Shown here: positions 36,064 through 48,100 of the stretch, in pieces
Numbering within the stretch: position 1 is the first letter of the stretch
Layout of the letters: each line of letters begins with the position of its first letter
Assembly: GCA_029962745.1 (NCBI GenBank)
Contig: CM057154.1
Location: 1,086,955-1,150,954, forward strand
Direction of reading: 5' to 3'
From: Echinometra lucunter
Taxonomy: Eukaryota > Echinodermata > Echinoidea > Camarodonta > Echinometridae
Length of the DNA stretch: 64,000 nt
The notes under the pieces: model-generated
What the model was told of the DNA's origin: nothing
The model's input: the letters and a program-made list of their open reading frames with translations, nothing else
Database searches by the model: none
Translations under genes and position numbers: made by a program

Positions 36064-39000
36064 TCAGTAGTAAGGGTCTGATATATCTGTCTGCACTCCT
36101 TCTTCAAATATCTCCGCCTCCCACTTTGATAGCTGGGAAACAAAGTCTCGATGGGGTCGGATGTTGCTCTTACAACTCTGCAGGTGCTTGTATGCTCTCT
36201 GTTGGGTCAAAGGATCAAAACAAAGTAGCATAAGAATAGTACATGCATTTCACTGGGATGTTTGTAAAGATGAAATTAAAGTACTGGTTATGAGGTTGCA
36301 TCAGGGGCAGTGCTATGGGGGGGGGGGGGCAGCTGCCCCCTGTAATTTTTCAAGTGATTAAAAAAAAAGGGAGAAGAAGAACAAGAAGAAGAGAGGAAAA
36401 GGAGGAAGAATATACGTGGGAAGAGGGGGCGTGGTCATGCAATTATAGTATAGCCATATTTGTTCATTTAAAACAAATAAACGCACCTGTGGGCCAAGGT
36501 TAAAACCAACTGTCATATTCTTCTACGTAGCAATACAAGAGAAAGAAAAAAAAAACCCAACTCATCCTAACCATCCATCTAACTATTCATATCTTATAAT
36601 AAGATTGTGGAGGTGTTGTGGCAAAGTCGGCAAGAGCGTGCATTCTTAAAGGATTGTGAGTTCGATTACAACTGATGCCTAGATCCTTATGTCCTTCAGC
36701 AAGACATTTAATCCACCTTTGCTGCACTCTACCCAGGTGTATAAATGGGTACATGGCACCACTGAGGTAATAATAGTAATGCAGTAAAAGTGCCTTGAGC
36801 ACCCTTTGGGGTAGATATGTTGTGCAGTATAAATATCTTCATTATTACTAACATGATCACAAACATTGTGCAATCAATTCATTGGTGTTTTTATTGGTCA
36901 ATACACATACTTATTGGCAATTAACTGTTTGCTTCCCTTTTCTTGTGACTTACCTCAAGGGTCCACTTGTAATGGTACATGAGGTAGGCTAGGATTGCTG
37001 CAGCACTCCGACTGATGCCATGCTGGCTACTCACTAGAACAGCATTCTTCTGGGTCACATGGTTTCCTGTGGTGTTGAATAACAAAAGATGCTTTCCAGA
37101 AATGTCGAGTATTATGAAGGATGGCTTTTAATTTGTATTCATTCAACAAATTTTGATTCATGGATGAGATAGCCCAAAATTCCACTGCTCTCAAACATAC
37201 AGAAATATACTTGAGCTTACATTTCACAATGCACGCAAGGTGGCGCTCGTTCAAAGTGCATTTTCAAACATCGGTCAGCCGTTGATTTTGTCTTTGAAAA
37301 GTGATCTAATTTCTCTTTTTTGGGACAGTCAATGTGGTCTGTCACTCATACCATCAAATTTCATTAATTACATATGCAGTTGATGATTTATAAACAAATC
37401 ATTCACTTTTGGTTATGACATTTTTACAAAGTTACTCAATCCTTTTAATAAAAACATACCATATCCCAGAGAAAGAAGAGCCAAATACTTTACTCAGTCT
37501 GTGCCAAAAATATGCAAGCAACCTTTCCTCCTGATTAAAATGTCCACAATATTTGCGCTACGCATTTTTTCATATTTTCATTTCGAAATTCAATTGCAAT
37601 GTGTGTCCATGGATTTGACTTGTGAAAATCAGTTTGATTTTGTTTATTTTGTTTGGTATTAAAATTATTTCTGACATGATAGGAGTAAGTGATTCCCCCT
37701 TACAAATCAATAAAACATACTTCTAGATTTTTCTTACCTATAAATTGACAAGCTTGTGATAACTGCGAGAGCAGATCTGCTTCACTTCCATCAGGGAGAG
37801 GGCAGTACATCAAGTCGACTCCAAGTAGACCTTCTTTTCTGTAATCAACAAAATATGAGCAAAATTTAGATATGGTGATTTCAAAACAAATGTAACAGCA
37901 AATTCAGATTTCATTATAATATGATTAAAAATAAAATAAGCAGGAGGAGGGGGAGGAGGAGACCGTGCAGAAGAAGGAAACTTCTCACTGTGAATAACAG
38001 TCTAACTCTCCTGGGTCAAATATGTAGATGAATGTATTGCTTAAGGATCTTAATTAGCAATGTAGCCAGCATTTGACGTTCCATTCCTTGTAATCCATAG
38101 TCCATTGCACTAATAACATTCATGAAAGGACTATCTTGATATAGAGCATAGTAACCACCTAACACACTGCAATTTTAATACTTATAAAACACCATGCACT
38201 ATGGTATCCTTCGCCTCCTCAAGGACCTTGGCCCCGTTTCATAAAACTTGTTATCAATAACAAGTTACAACAACTGTTATAAGCTACTGAAATCCTTGCA
38301 TCTGATTGGCTGAGATCAAATTTGTCACAGAAATGTGGCAGTTGTTACTGATAACAAGTTTTATGAAATAGGCCCCTTGTCCTCTGAGCTATAAGAAGTT
38401 TCTTACAAGAAGAGAAGACTATGAATAGGAACATATCCAGCGACAAGAATCTTGACGGTGCAAAATTTTTGCAGTAAAACCAATCCGGGGACTTACAGTT
38501 CATCTACATCTTGCGAGATATGGAGCACTCCTTTGATTTTTAGGTCTTTCTTCACTCCTGGACTGCATGCTTGCGCATAGTTGCCAAGGTACAGCTGACC
38601 TGGAAGTACTTCTACAGGGTAGGGTCGAAGTTCATCTAACTCTTGTGGCATGTATAATATCTGTACAAAAAAAAAAAATTACATTACATTTTTTACTTCT
38701 CTTTTAATAATCACAAAACTGCGCTGGTCATCTGTCAAATGATATGTCCTTTGACATGTCATTTGACATGTCAAAGGACAATAAATATGGAAATGAAAAT
38801 TTTTAAATCACATTTCCAAGTTTGGAAATGTTCTAAATATGTTCTAAATAAACCTCAACAAAGCAAGTTTCCCTTCTTTGACAAAAGGGAGCAACTGCCA
38901 AATCACTAAAAAAAGAAAAAGAAAAAAAAAAGAAGGATTTGTTCACACTAAAAATAGACAGCAAAGTTGTTGAATGTGGACAGTCCAGTATATATATGTA

Positions 39001-42000
39001 TATATACTGGACTGTACATGTATATATACATGTACTTTGCATTGTTCAAACATCTGCTGAATTTAGTCCAAAATATATACATGTACTTTGCATTGTTCAA
39101 ACATCTGCTGAATTTAGGTTCTGTGATGTATGTTCTTGAAAAATTTCATTTCACAAGGGAGTGTGCATCTATGGTTGCAAATGATTGAAAAAGAGAAAGA
39201 AAGAAGGGGGGGGGGGGGGAGAACTTGAGAAGTGATAGTTACCTTTTGTGTCCTGAGAAATGGATAGAGTGCAGAGAACTCTTCATAACCTCCTCTGAGA
39301 ATGCGAACTGGGTTTCTACTACCCGCTTCAGCCATCACCTTGGCACACTTCAATGCTGGACCTGTCAATACAGAAGTAATCAAATAAAAAGAAATGAGAA
39401 TAGGTTCATATACAACAATGCAATATGCTGTGAAGTCTGCCTTGGTGCAAACCTGTAGGGGAATACCACCTGTCTATATTAAGACTGTATCTGTTGTCTC
39501 TGAACAGCTAAATGCCAACCATCAAGAGAAGGGCTGAGGACATAATATTTAGCTCAATCGTAGGCCACCAAGGCCATGGCCGTGGATGCCCTTTTGATTG
39601 GCCTCAATGCCCCTCTCATTGGCCTTGGAGATTGTTCGTGCCCTTTCTAATTCTTCCTATTTATGGTGTAATATAGGAATGCGCCTTACAGAAAAGTGAC
39701 CTTGCCCTAAAATTATTGAAATTCAAGGCCTGCAAGGACAATACATTTGAAAACAATGATGTACTGCAGACTAATCCCATGGGCGGAGGATAATAAGGCT
39801 TACAGATACATGGTGAAACTTTCTGTTTGACTGGTAGGCAATAAAAAGCACTTGGCTTTACAAACCAGAAGACCTATAGAAGAAAGAGCCATTATCATGG
39901 AGAGAATGGTGTACAAAGGTGTGTGTTGAAGGTGTGTGTTTGTGTGGGAGGGGTGTGGGGGAATAGCTGGCTACAAGTCAGTTTGAGTAATGTGCATAGC
40001 TACAAAAATCTATCTACCGGTGTATCTTTCCCTGCAAATCTGAAATTAATTTGACATGCAGAGTGATCACAGAACTTTGCAAAACAACCAAAATGTAGAA
40101 TTCCATGAAAATGGTTATTTTCCCACTATGCATTACAAAGAATGATACCGGTAACTCATGTGCAGTGCAATTACTTACTATCTCTTTTTGAAAGACTGGT
40201 GGTATTGTTATCAAGGACAATAACATGCATCTTGCATTCGATTTCTGCGCCATACGGTACCAGAAACTTGTCTTCTGCAGTCTGAAGAGAAAAATGATAA
40301 CAAAGATTACGTGGAATCACATTAAATGATTACAGCTTCAAACTGAAACGCTGATATCAATTACAAATGGGCAATTCCACGGCGGAAAAAACAGTCACCT
40401 TAACCACACTTATAGTAAAAACAATCACTCTGACAGCCCCGAATAGCCAAATCTTTGAATTAAAAAAAAGCTGAAATAAAGAATTCCACAAACTTAGTCT
40501 GTATTGGAATAATGCATGTTCGATTTTAAAAGACACGCTTGAAGCTTAAAATTGGCACTTTTTTCTGGTAATTCCGTTACCAAGGTGTTATACCACAATA
40601 TCATGAATGTAAGAATAAAATTGTTGGAATGAAAGAGCTTTCATGAAAGAAAGGGCATATTAACAGAGTATTAAATGGTGGGAAGGGAGGCAGAGTACAA
40701 AAGAGGCACAGAAAGTCTAACAATGTTGGTAACGGAATTACACCCTTGCCACGGAATTGCCCAAATTCCAGTCTAAAAATGAAAACTTATTGAATAGAAT
40801 ACAATCACCCTGTGCCATAGCATACAAGAAACTCTTCATCTGTAGTCTGAAGAGAAAAATTTTAAGAAAGATCATATGGAATCATGTTGAATGTGCACAA
40901 CTTCAAACTGAACAGCTGTTGTCAAATACAAATGTCAGTCTAAAAGGGAAAGCATATCAAATGAAATGCCATTAATTGTTCAGATTCATACAAATAATAC
41001 CCATTCTTCTTATGTTGAGTAAATATGTTCACATGCATTCAACAACTTTCAGATATGCATTTCTGTTTTTTGGAAATAATACAATATTCACTCGTCCAGG
41101 TTACAACCAAAACAAAGTTTTCATGATAATTACTGATAGGCACAATGAAATGCTGTACCAATAATCAAAGCTTGTTTAAGTTGCATATCTACATACAGGC
41201 AAAATTCGTACAATGGTATTTAATTCACTTGAGATTGGTGAAAGAAAAGCGTGACAGTCTCAATTAAAGATTTTTGACTTACCCTAGGTGCTCTTTTTGA
41301 TGTTAAAATGTGACTCTCATTGTATTCATTTGTCTGTCTGGCATCTGTTTTGAAAGATATGTCACAAGAAAGAGAATTTATATAATAAGTAAGACAAAGA
41401 AAAATACCATTTAGAATGTAAAATTAATTCTAATAGCCTTAAAAAATGAATGAAATTGATTTTGAAAGAGTAGTACACACAGTATATGGATAATTCTTTC
41501 AATCTTCATGATTCATTTTAAATACAGATATGGATGGAACTGCCACATTTCTATTACAAATTTGTTCTCAGCCAATCACATGCAAAGATTTCAGAGGCCT
41601 ATAACAGCTATTGCAACTTGTTATCGATAACAAGTTTTATGAAACAGGGCCCAATGGTGATGGAACTTGAGAAACAGTTTTTGGCACAATCAGAAAATCT
41701 TACCCGTTTTTGGTAACCTGTTTAGATAATTATAAATTGACCAAACTTCAAGAAAGAAAAGTTCATGGTTTTTATGCGAATTTTCCTCTCAAAGTTTTGT
41801 TTTAAGTTCACTGGCATTATGAGTCAAGGCTTTGCCTATGGACAAAAATTCATCAGAATATCTCACCTAACAATAGGAGGTAGTTTGGATTGCTGAGTGC
41901 TGGGTAGACTGTTGCCTGTTGAAGAATGTTATAGAGTTCAGTCGGTTCGCAGGTGATGATCCGTGTTCCAACCTTACTGATCAGACGAGGGGTGGATACC

Positions 42001-44554
42001 TTAAAGGAATGGAGCAAAAATTATAGGAGAAATTAGAATATGGCAAAAACAGTAAACAGCCTTGAAAAGCATCATAGTTGATTGATTTTAATACTTATGT
42101 GGGAATGTGATGGTTGTGGGTTCAATCAATGGCAAAACACTACACAAGGCAAGGCAAGATGCTATCAATATGGCTGCCTGGTACAATAGTAAATAACATG
42201 TCATTTGCAATCTGTTCAGCAGTGGACACATTTATTTTGATACTATCATTTGACCCTTGCTCCCTAATGACTGGAGAATGTACATTTAATGATTAAATCT
42301 TAAAAATGCCCAAAACCATAGAATGTTCATGCACACATTATTTTATTCAATTAAAAGCCTTGCAATCGTAAGGGGGGGGGGGGGGAGGTGGCATTTCATC
42401 AAACCAAACCAACTCCAGCTCCATGACAGTCATAGATCTATCTCCTGTTGGGGCAAGACTTCCTTTTGCGACAGCCATGTTTGGCCTAATCGTGAAATCT
42501 GTCACTTCTCTTCCTGCGTGTACAAAGTGTACAAAGTCTATGGGAGTAGAATGCTGTTATCAGCACTGACCACTGACGAAATAAACGGGAAGTGAATGGA
42601 CCGGTGACGGATTTCACGATAATGCCAAGTGTTTCACAGAACTTTTTAGAAGGATGACATCTGGGGCGCGTTTCATGAAACCAACTCCATGACAGTCATA
42701 TCTCTTGTCGATGATCTACGGAGATGTCAAGAACCTGACAAAGTGTTTCACGAAAGCCTGACATCTCACAAATCCAAGATATCGATACTATCAACTGAAA
42801 AATATAGCCTTGATCACAAATCACTGGATTTATTATCAATCATTCCAACACAATTTAGACTCAACTTTGCTCTAATTGTTGGAAAAGTATAGAAAATATC
42901 AATGGGATTTGATACAAATGTTGCATTCACATGAAAAAATATATTAATTGTGACATCTGAGAATTTCTAAAATTAATAAACAGAAAGCTACTGTTGCGCT
43001 TTGCGAATTTAGATTTGTAATTAAGAGGAAACTGTAATTGACAAATTGTTGAAAGCAGACCCATATTTTGTTTTAATTTTGAAAGATACTGAATTGGTAT
43101 ATTCTGCGATTGAAATTTTGACATTAATTCATTTAAGAATAAATTTGATATGATTTCAATAAATATTGTAGTTGTAAAAAAGGGAAATATGGAAGAAGTT
43201 CATAGGTGTTGAATTGTCATCGTACTTACGGGCCTGTAAATACAGACTGCTCCGTTTTCTATGGGAAACTGATGGGAGGATAATCAATATTAATCACAAT
43301 TACTTGCTGGAGGGTTAAAATGTTGCTAAGACATATAGGTTATTTCACTTATACTTTTATATCAACATCAGTAATAACTGGTTATGGAATAAGAGTCTGG
43401 AACTCAAGAAATATTTGTATTTAATAAATAAAGATTCCTTATTTTTCCCTGCCCGCGAGCTGCCCATAGCTGACGAAAAGGTGACCTGTGATGGCGTGCT
43501 AAAAAGATATGACATGCTCGGAGGAGCGACAAGTCATTTGTCAGGGAAGTTGTCGCTGGTCTTGGCAAAGATGGCTTTGTGAAACACTTAGTCTTAGCAG
43601 ACAAGATGACCGACAACTCCGAGTCCGAGATGTCGTTGATCTTGTAGTTATGACGGTTTCATGAAACACGCCCCTGACAAATAAATTATAGGCAGTGTAT
43701 ACAGCCATACGCGTGTCTTTACCTTACGGCCACACGCGTGTGGTTGTATCCACAGCATCGACATGAGGATACAGTCACACTCAATTGAATTCCCACTTAT
43801 ACTCTGCGCCGCTACAGCTATTGCTAGTGTGTATGTATGCACTGCACAAGCGATGTGTCTGTGTTGCCAAACCCCAAAACTTGGATCGTCACGAAGGTTT
43901 TATCTCTTGAAATTCACTGAAATACAAACAATATTGTACTATATTGTCACCTGCTTGCTGACCAGGTGAGAATGAAATGAAAATATTGTTTGTATAATAA
44001 GTGAAATCGAGAGATAAAACCTTCGTGACGATCCAAGTTTTGCAAGTCGCAACACATACCATTGCATGAATACACATCGCTTGTGCAGTGCACACTAGCG
44101 ATAGCTGTCGCGGCACAGACTTCAAGTGGGAATTCAGACAAGGGTGGCTGTATCCTTGACCTCATATCGATGCTGTGTGGATACAACCACACGCGTGTGG
44201 CCGTAAGGTAAAGACACACGCGTGTGGCTGTATACACTGCCTAAATTATATTGATACCACCTGACCACTGGCTACAAAAATATAGTTTTTAATTTCTTAT
44301 TCTGCCACGACATATATTATAAGCTCAGACTGCCTTAATTTTCCAGGCCAGACTAGGTAGACCACTTATCGGCTTGTGGCTGTGAGTGTGACCCACCGGG
44401 CGACGGCCGAGGCACTCCATCCGCCTTTTGCCCTCTCGCTTCACTGTGACTGACACCGGCGGCACGCGTCCATACCCAAACTTGAAATTATGCCATGGAG
44501 ATCGAAGAACATTTTTAACAAGATAAAAGACAAACTACTCACCTTGGAAGACAT
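36064..44554 (-). CDS. STYXL1: Pseudophosphatase STYXL1 (MK-STYX), 9 exons, 313 aa
   Basis: Exons in transcript order are 44554-44543, 41999-41867, 41344-41283, 40281-40179, 39361-39243, 38660-38497, 37838-37738, 37066-36954 and 36198-36064. All phases agree, and the total of 313 aa equals human. The N-terminal rhodanese-like (CH2) region has CEPTELYNIL, identical over ten residues to human. ILRGGYEEFSALYPFLRTQK and a dual-specificity phosphatase fold follow, and the C-terminus DISDPYY matches human IMDPLY. The catalytic loop reads VSSQHGISRS (243-252). The His-Cys of the active HCx5R signature is Ser244-Ser245, where human has Phe-Ser, so it is catalytically dead. Human MK-STYX binds G3BP1 and PTPMT1 and affects stress granules and mitochondrial apoptosis. 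The first exon encodes only MSSK. The gene is head to head with MDH2, as in human. Confidence 0.95.
36609..36858 (+). mobile_element. tRNA-derived SINE in STYXL1 intron 8 (opposite strand)
   Basis: It starts GGAGGTGTTGTGG, with box B-like GTGAGTTCGATTAC at 36656-36669. The body contains CTTCAGCAAGACATTTAATC and ACCCAGGTGTATAAATGGGT, and the tail is AT-rich. Confidence 0.7.
38230..38376. mobile_element. 147-bp MITE (GTTTCATAAAACTTGTTATC family), copy 1
   Basis: GGCCCCGTTTCATAAAACTT at the left is inverted at the right as AAGTTTTATGAAATAGGCCCC. A near-identical copy lies at 58062-58209 and an inverted partial copy at 41538-41652. Confidence 0.85.
38745..38780. repeat. Perfect 36-bp palindrome (17-bp arms, 2-bp loop)
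   Basis: TGTCCTTTGACATGTCA, then TT, then its exact reverse complement. It is in STYXL1 intron 5, 85 bp upstream of exon 6 in transcript sense. Confidence 0.9.
38980..39015. repeat. Second perfect 36-bp palindrome
   Basis: ACAGTCCAGTATATATA, then TG, then its exact reverse complement. It is in the same intron as the palindrome at 38745. Confidence 0.9.
39028..39118. repeat. 51-bp tandem duplication
   Basis: The segment ACATGTACTTTGCATTGTTC...GCTGAATTTAG occurs twice with a 51-bp period. Confidence 0.85.
40368..40763. mobile_element. 396-bp inverted-repeat MITE (GGGCAATTCCAC ends)
   Basis: TGGGCAATTCCACGGCG at the left is inverted as TTGCCACGGAATTGCCCA at the right. It is in STYXL1 intron 3 and has no coding potential. 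Confidence 0.75.
40797..40940 (-). pseudogene. Decayed partial duplicate of STYXL1 exon 4 and flanking intron
   Basis: CTGTAGTCTGAAGAGAAAAAT here matches CTGCAGTCTGAAGAGAAAAAT at exon 4's acceptor. The minus strand reads TTDEEFLVCYGTG after an intact CTTCAG acceptor, against TAEDKFLVPYGAE in the real exon. Similarity continues into the intron (CTTCAAACTGAA). The copy loses its frame soon after, so it is probably dead. Confidence 0.65.
41538..41652. mobile_element. Partial inverted copy 3 of the GTTTCATAAAACTTGTTATC MITE
   Basis: It matches the reverse complement of the middle and one end of the 38230 and 58062 copies, including AGCCAATCA and AACAAGTTTTATGAAAC. One terminus is missing. Confidence 0.75.
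42663..43674. mobile_element. About 1.0-kb inverted-repeat element in STYXL1 intron 1
   Basis: GGGGCGCGTTTCATGAAACC at the left mirrors GGTTTCATGAAACACGCCCC at the right. Inner GACAGTCATATCT / GATGTCGTTGATCTTG parts pair imperfectly. Confidence 0.6.
43691..44241. mobile_element. 551-bp foldback transposon with perfect 9-bp target duplication
   Basis: TAAATTATA flanks both ends (43682-43690 and 44242-44250). The two arms, about 270 bp each, are inverted repeats over almost their whole length, starting GGCAGTGTATACAGCCA. They carry repeated ACACGCGTGT motifs. It has no coding capacity. Nine-base duplications are typical of Mutator-type transposition. Confidence 0.88.
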
Positions 44555-45100
44555 CGTTTATTGATGTATCTCATACAGCTGGTTTGAGGTCGAGTAGTAA
44601 ATTACACCTGCAGGTGTTCCTTACACATCAGACATTGTCGAGCTTCCCTCTCGTTGCTAGGGCTAACATGTGTTGAGCTGCGGTGTTTACATTGGGAAGA
44701 CTGGTAAAACCACTTACTGGCTGTACATCGCACGGTACTACTGTGCAAGCAACCGCATGACATTTACCGAGAATGTACTTCTGTCTCCTGTCTCACCTGC
44801 ATGCGGAAGGGAAAAGATACCCAGCCGTTCTTACATTTAAATTCTACATATACTCTTATTTCTTGCATTTTAGATAAAAAATCACTCCTATTTGCCAAAA
44901 ATTTGTTATATATTAATAAAATTACAAACATTTTGAAACAAAATTGCACAATTGATGCAGTTTGTATTAATTTTACTTAGTAAATACTAGTATTGAGACA
45001 ACTGTGATTAACCTTTGGCCTCTCACATGAAGAACACATCCGAGATCTCTCTCAAACGCCGGAATTTCTCAGGATAAAATTGTTTCAAACAGCTGCCACA
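44555..45100. promoter_or_regulatory. Putative bidirectional promoter of STYXL1 and MDH2
   Basis: Only 546 bp separate the two divergent start codons. The segment has no recognisable repeat and no TATA box at a sensible place. It holds a purine-rich GCGGAAGGGAA (ETS-like), GTTGCTAGG and a CAGGTGT palindrome. The same head-to-head pairing exists in human. Motif calls are by eye only. Confidence 0.6.
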
Positions 45101-48100
45101 ATGTTTAAAAACGGAATTTTGAGGTGTGTCGTGAGAGCTCAGGCAATGAAGAGCTTCTCAACTTCATGTCAGGTAATGAAGAAGCTAGACCAATCTGTAA
45201 ATTGTAGCGCAAACACGTCCTTGATTTGCCGGTAATACGAGCGGATGCCTCTTTATCATGAGTCTGTCGCGTGCATCATCAATGCACATTGTACCGGGCC
45301 GGGGCAGCTGGAAGGATCATGGGGGCAGGAGTAACCGGCTAAAGCCTAAGGCTAAACCTATAAGGCTAAACCTAAGGCTAAGGCAGGGGCGTAACAGGTA
45401 CCTGTTATCAGGGGGGGGCAGAGCCTAAAAATTTCCCGGTAACTAGTCTATGTCTAGAATTTGTGGCGTAGCTAGGACTGCATTTTTAGGAGAACGGTAG
45501 TGCTCCACCGGCGTAAATCCAATTTGAGGAGTGGGGGATTAAAAACTTTTTTAATGATTTTTTCCCTCTCACACACATTTTGATATCTATTTTGCGAGCG
45601 AGCGAAACGAGCGAGCCGAAAATTATCACTTTTTTGCTTTTGAATCGCATTTTCGAATAAAAATCCAAAAATATGACGAAAGAGCGATGCGAGCGAGCCA
45701 AAAATAACCACTTTCCCGATTTTAATCGCATTTTTGGATGGAAATCCTAAGATTTTAACGAGCGAGCGGAGCGAGCAAGCCAAAATAACACTTTTTTGTT
45801 TTCAGTAGCATTTTTAAATAGAAATTCTAAAATATGATGATTGTTTATGACAGATATATATTCAGAATTTTTACTAACTGATTAATAATTAAAATATATT
45901 TTCTTCTTTAAAAAGTGTGTCTGCATGGCGGGAAATTTGTACACACCATCCCCTCTCTCCCCCAGGTAGGGGTGATAGATCCCCCCCGGAATTTACACCA
46001 AGAGGGGAGGGTGCAGGGAAGGGGGAGTTTCCCCCCTCTCGCGCGAAGCGCGGAAGCTCCGACGTTTCTTTGCATTGTTAGTCGTCGGTAATTAAGTCTC
46101 TCTTCTGCGGCGCAACTAGAATTTCATTTTAGGAGGACGGTACTAGTGCTCCCTAGGAGGGAGGGTGCAGGGAGGGGAGTTTCCCCCCTCTCGCGCAAAG
46201 GGCGGAAGCTCCGACGTTTTTTCGCTGTCAGTTCCCGCTCTTCTTACGCTCTCTGCCTGTTATCGAGGGGGGGGGGGAGGGGGCATGCGCATAGCCAAAA
46301 ATTTCCCGGTAATTAAGTTTAGAATCAGTGGTGTAGCTAGGATTTTCTTTTAGGAAAACATTAGTGCAAAGCGCACTCCCTAGGCATGCTAGGGGAAGGG
46401 TGGAGGGATGGTGATTTTCCCCTCCCGCGCGAAGCGCGGAAGCTCTGACGTTTCTTTGAATTGTTCGTTGTCTGTTACCGGTCTCATACATTTTCTGACT
46501 GTTATCGGGGGGGGGGGGGGGGGGGGCAGAGCCGAAAATTTCCCGGTAACTAAGTCTAGAAATAGAATATGCGGAGATAAGCCCGCACCGCGAGTTGCTT
46601 GTTGCGAAGCCTTTAGCGGGTGGGGCCCAGGGTTCTGGCTTAGGGGACCTGATGGGGGTCTACAGGGAAGCCACTGCGGTTGTCCAGGGAGTGGAGCACC
46701 GGGAAACTTCGGGTTTGGTACTAAATTTTCCCTCATTTTTTTTTTGTTTCCCTTTGCTTTCTTCTTTTTTCCCCCTCTCCCTCTTTTCCCTCTCTCTCTT
46801 CTTCTTCCTCCCCTTTCTCCTTCTTTCTTTCCCGTTCTCCTCCTTCTTTCTCCTTGTTTCTTTCCCTTTCTCCTTCTTTCTTTTCCTTTCTTCTTCTTTC
46901 TTTTCCTTTCTTTTTCTTCCTTTCCCTTTCTACCTTCCTTTTTCTTCCTTTCCCTCCTTTTCATTTTTCCCGGTGGTTTGGTGGATTTTCCCGCTGAAAT
47001 CCTTCAGGGGGGGCAGAGTGCCCCCCCTGCCCCCCCGGCTGTTACGCCACTGGGCTAAGGCTAAGGAAATTACGGCAGAGGCAGAGAGGAGGCGGTCTGA
47101 CGCTTGTTTTTTGTACATGTACAGTAAACTGCCCGAGATTCGACCGCTTAAGTTAATTAAGCTTTTCTGCAATAATAATTTATTCTGCTAAACTTACTTT
47201 TCAAAAAATCATATCTACGACTACATAAATTCATGTCAAATATATTAAACTATTTTTATCACAATGTTTATTTTTTCAAATGCATCACAATTTTTTAGAA
47301 AATATGAAAATATATCGCTATGTATCATGCCCTTATCCCTCGGCAATCATTCGACTGGGCGCTCTGCGCGTTCAATCATCAATGTCAACGCGTATGAGGG
47401 CCGCTGAAATGCGCCGCACCACACACGGTTGTCCATCGCGGAAGTTGCGGCGTCCGTCTGTGCTCCTGTTGCAGTCGAATGAAGGCCAGCGGGGACTTGC
47501 ATTCAACTTTGTACATGAAGTCACTGCATCGGCAGATATGGGGGTTTGGTTTTTCATTTGTTTTTCGCCGATACCATCACACTCAGAGCTTGCGATAAAC
47601 GAAAAACTCTTCACAAGACCGCAGATTTCTTTATTTTTAGCACTTTTTCTGTGACCTGTTTCTTAGCAGTGGAGTTAAGCCTTCGCGTGCTTTGGAAATA
47701 TGGCACCGATTTTGCATTTTTGACGCCGGAATTTGGCTTTTTAGATGGATTTTTGGAGGTGACTAAGGGACTTTCTTGTGGTGAGTGACAATGTCTCTGT
47801 GTGTAATGAAGTGATTAGTGTGTGTTGTGACAATAATATGTGCTGGCTTGTGATATAGGTCTAGTGATAATAGGTCGAATCACGGCACAGGTCGAATGAA
47901 GGGTGCTTTACTCTAGACCCTAAACCTACTGGGCTACGCTCATCTATTGACAGCGCCGCAAACCGTCAGTTTGGTTCACTTATTTTTATGAATATATGTC
48001 TAAAAAGAAAAATTTGTGCTTGTATGGTCTCACCAACTCTTTGGCCAACCAGCAAACCCTCTGGAATCCTCTTCTGAAACACTCACACTTGATGCTTCGG

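Noticed and set aside
43232..43260. A 29-nt segment in STYXL1 intron 1 with good splice sites (CCCATAG / GTAAGT)
   Set aside because: Including it would break the frame between MSSK and VSTPRLIS, which join in phase without it, and it lies inside an inverted-repeat element.
46389..47191. Long reading frames of about 190-216 aa on both strands
   Set aside because: They consist of Lys/Arg/Glu- or Phe/Ser/Leu-rich low complexity from a polypyrimidine tract and G runs.
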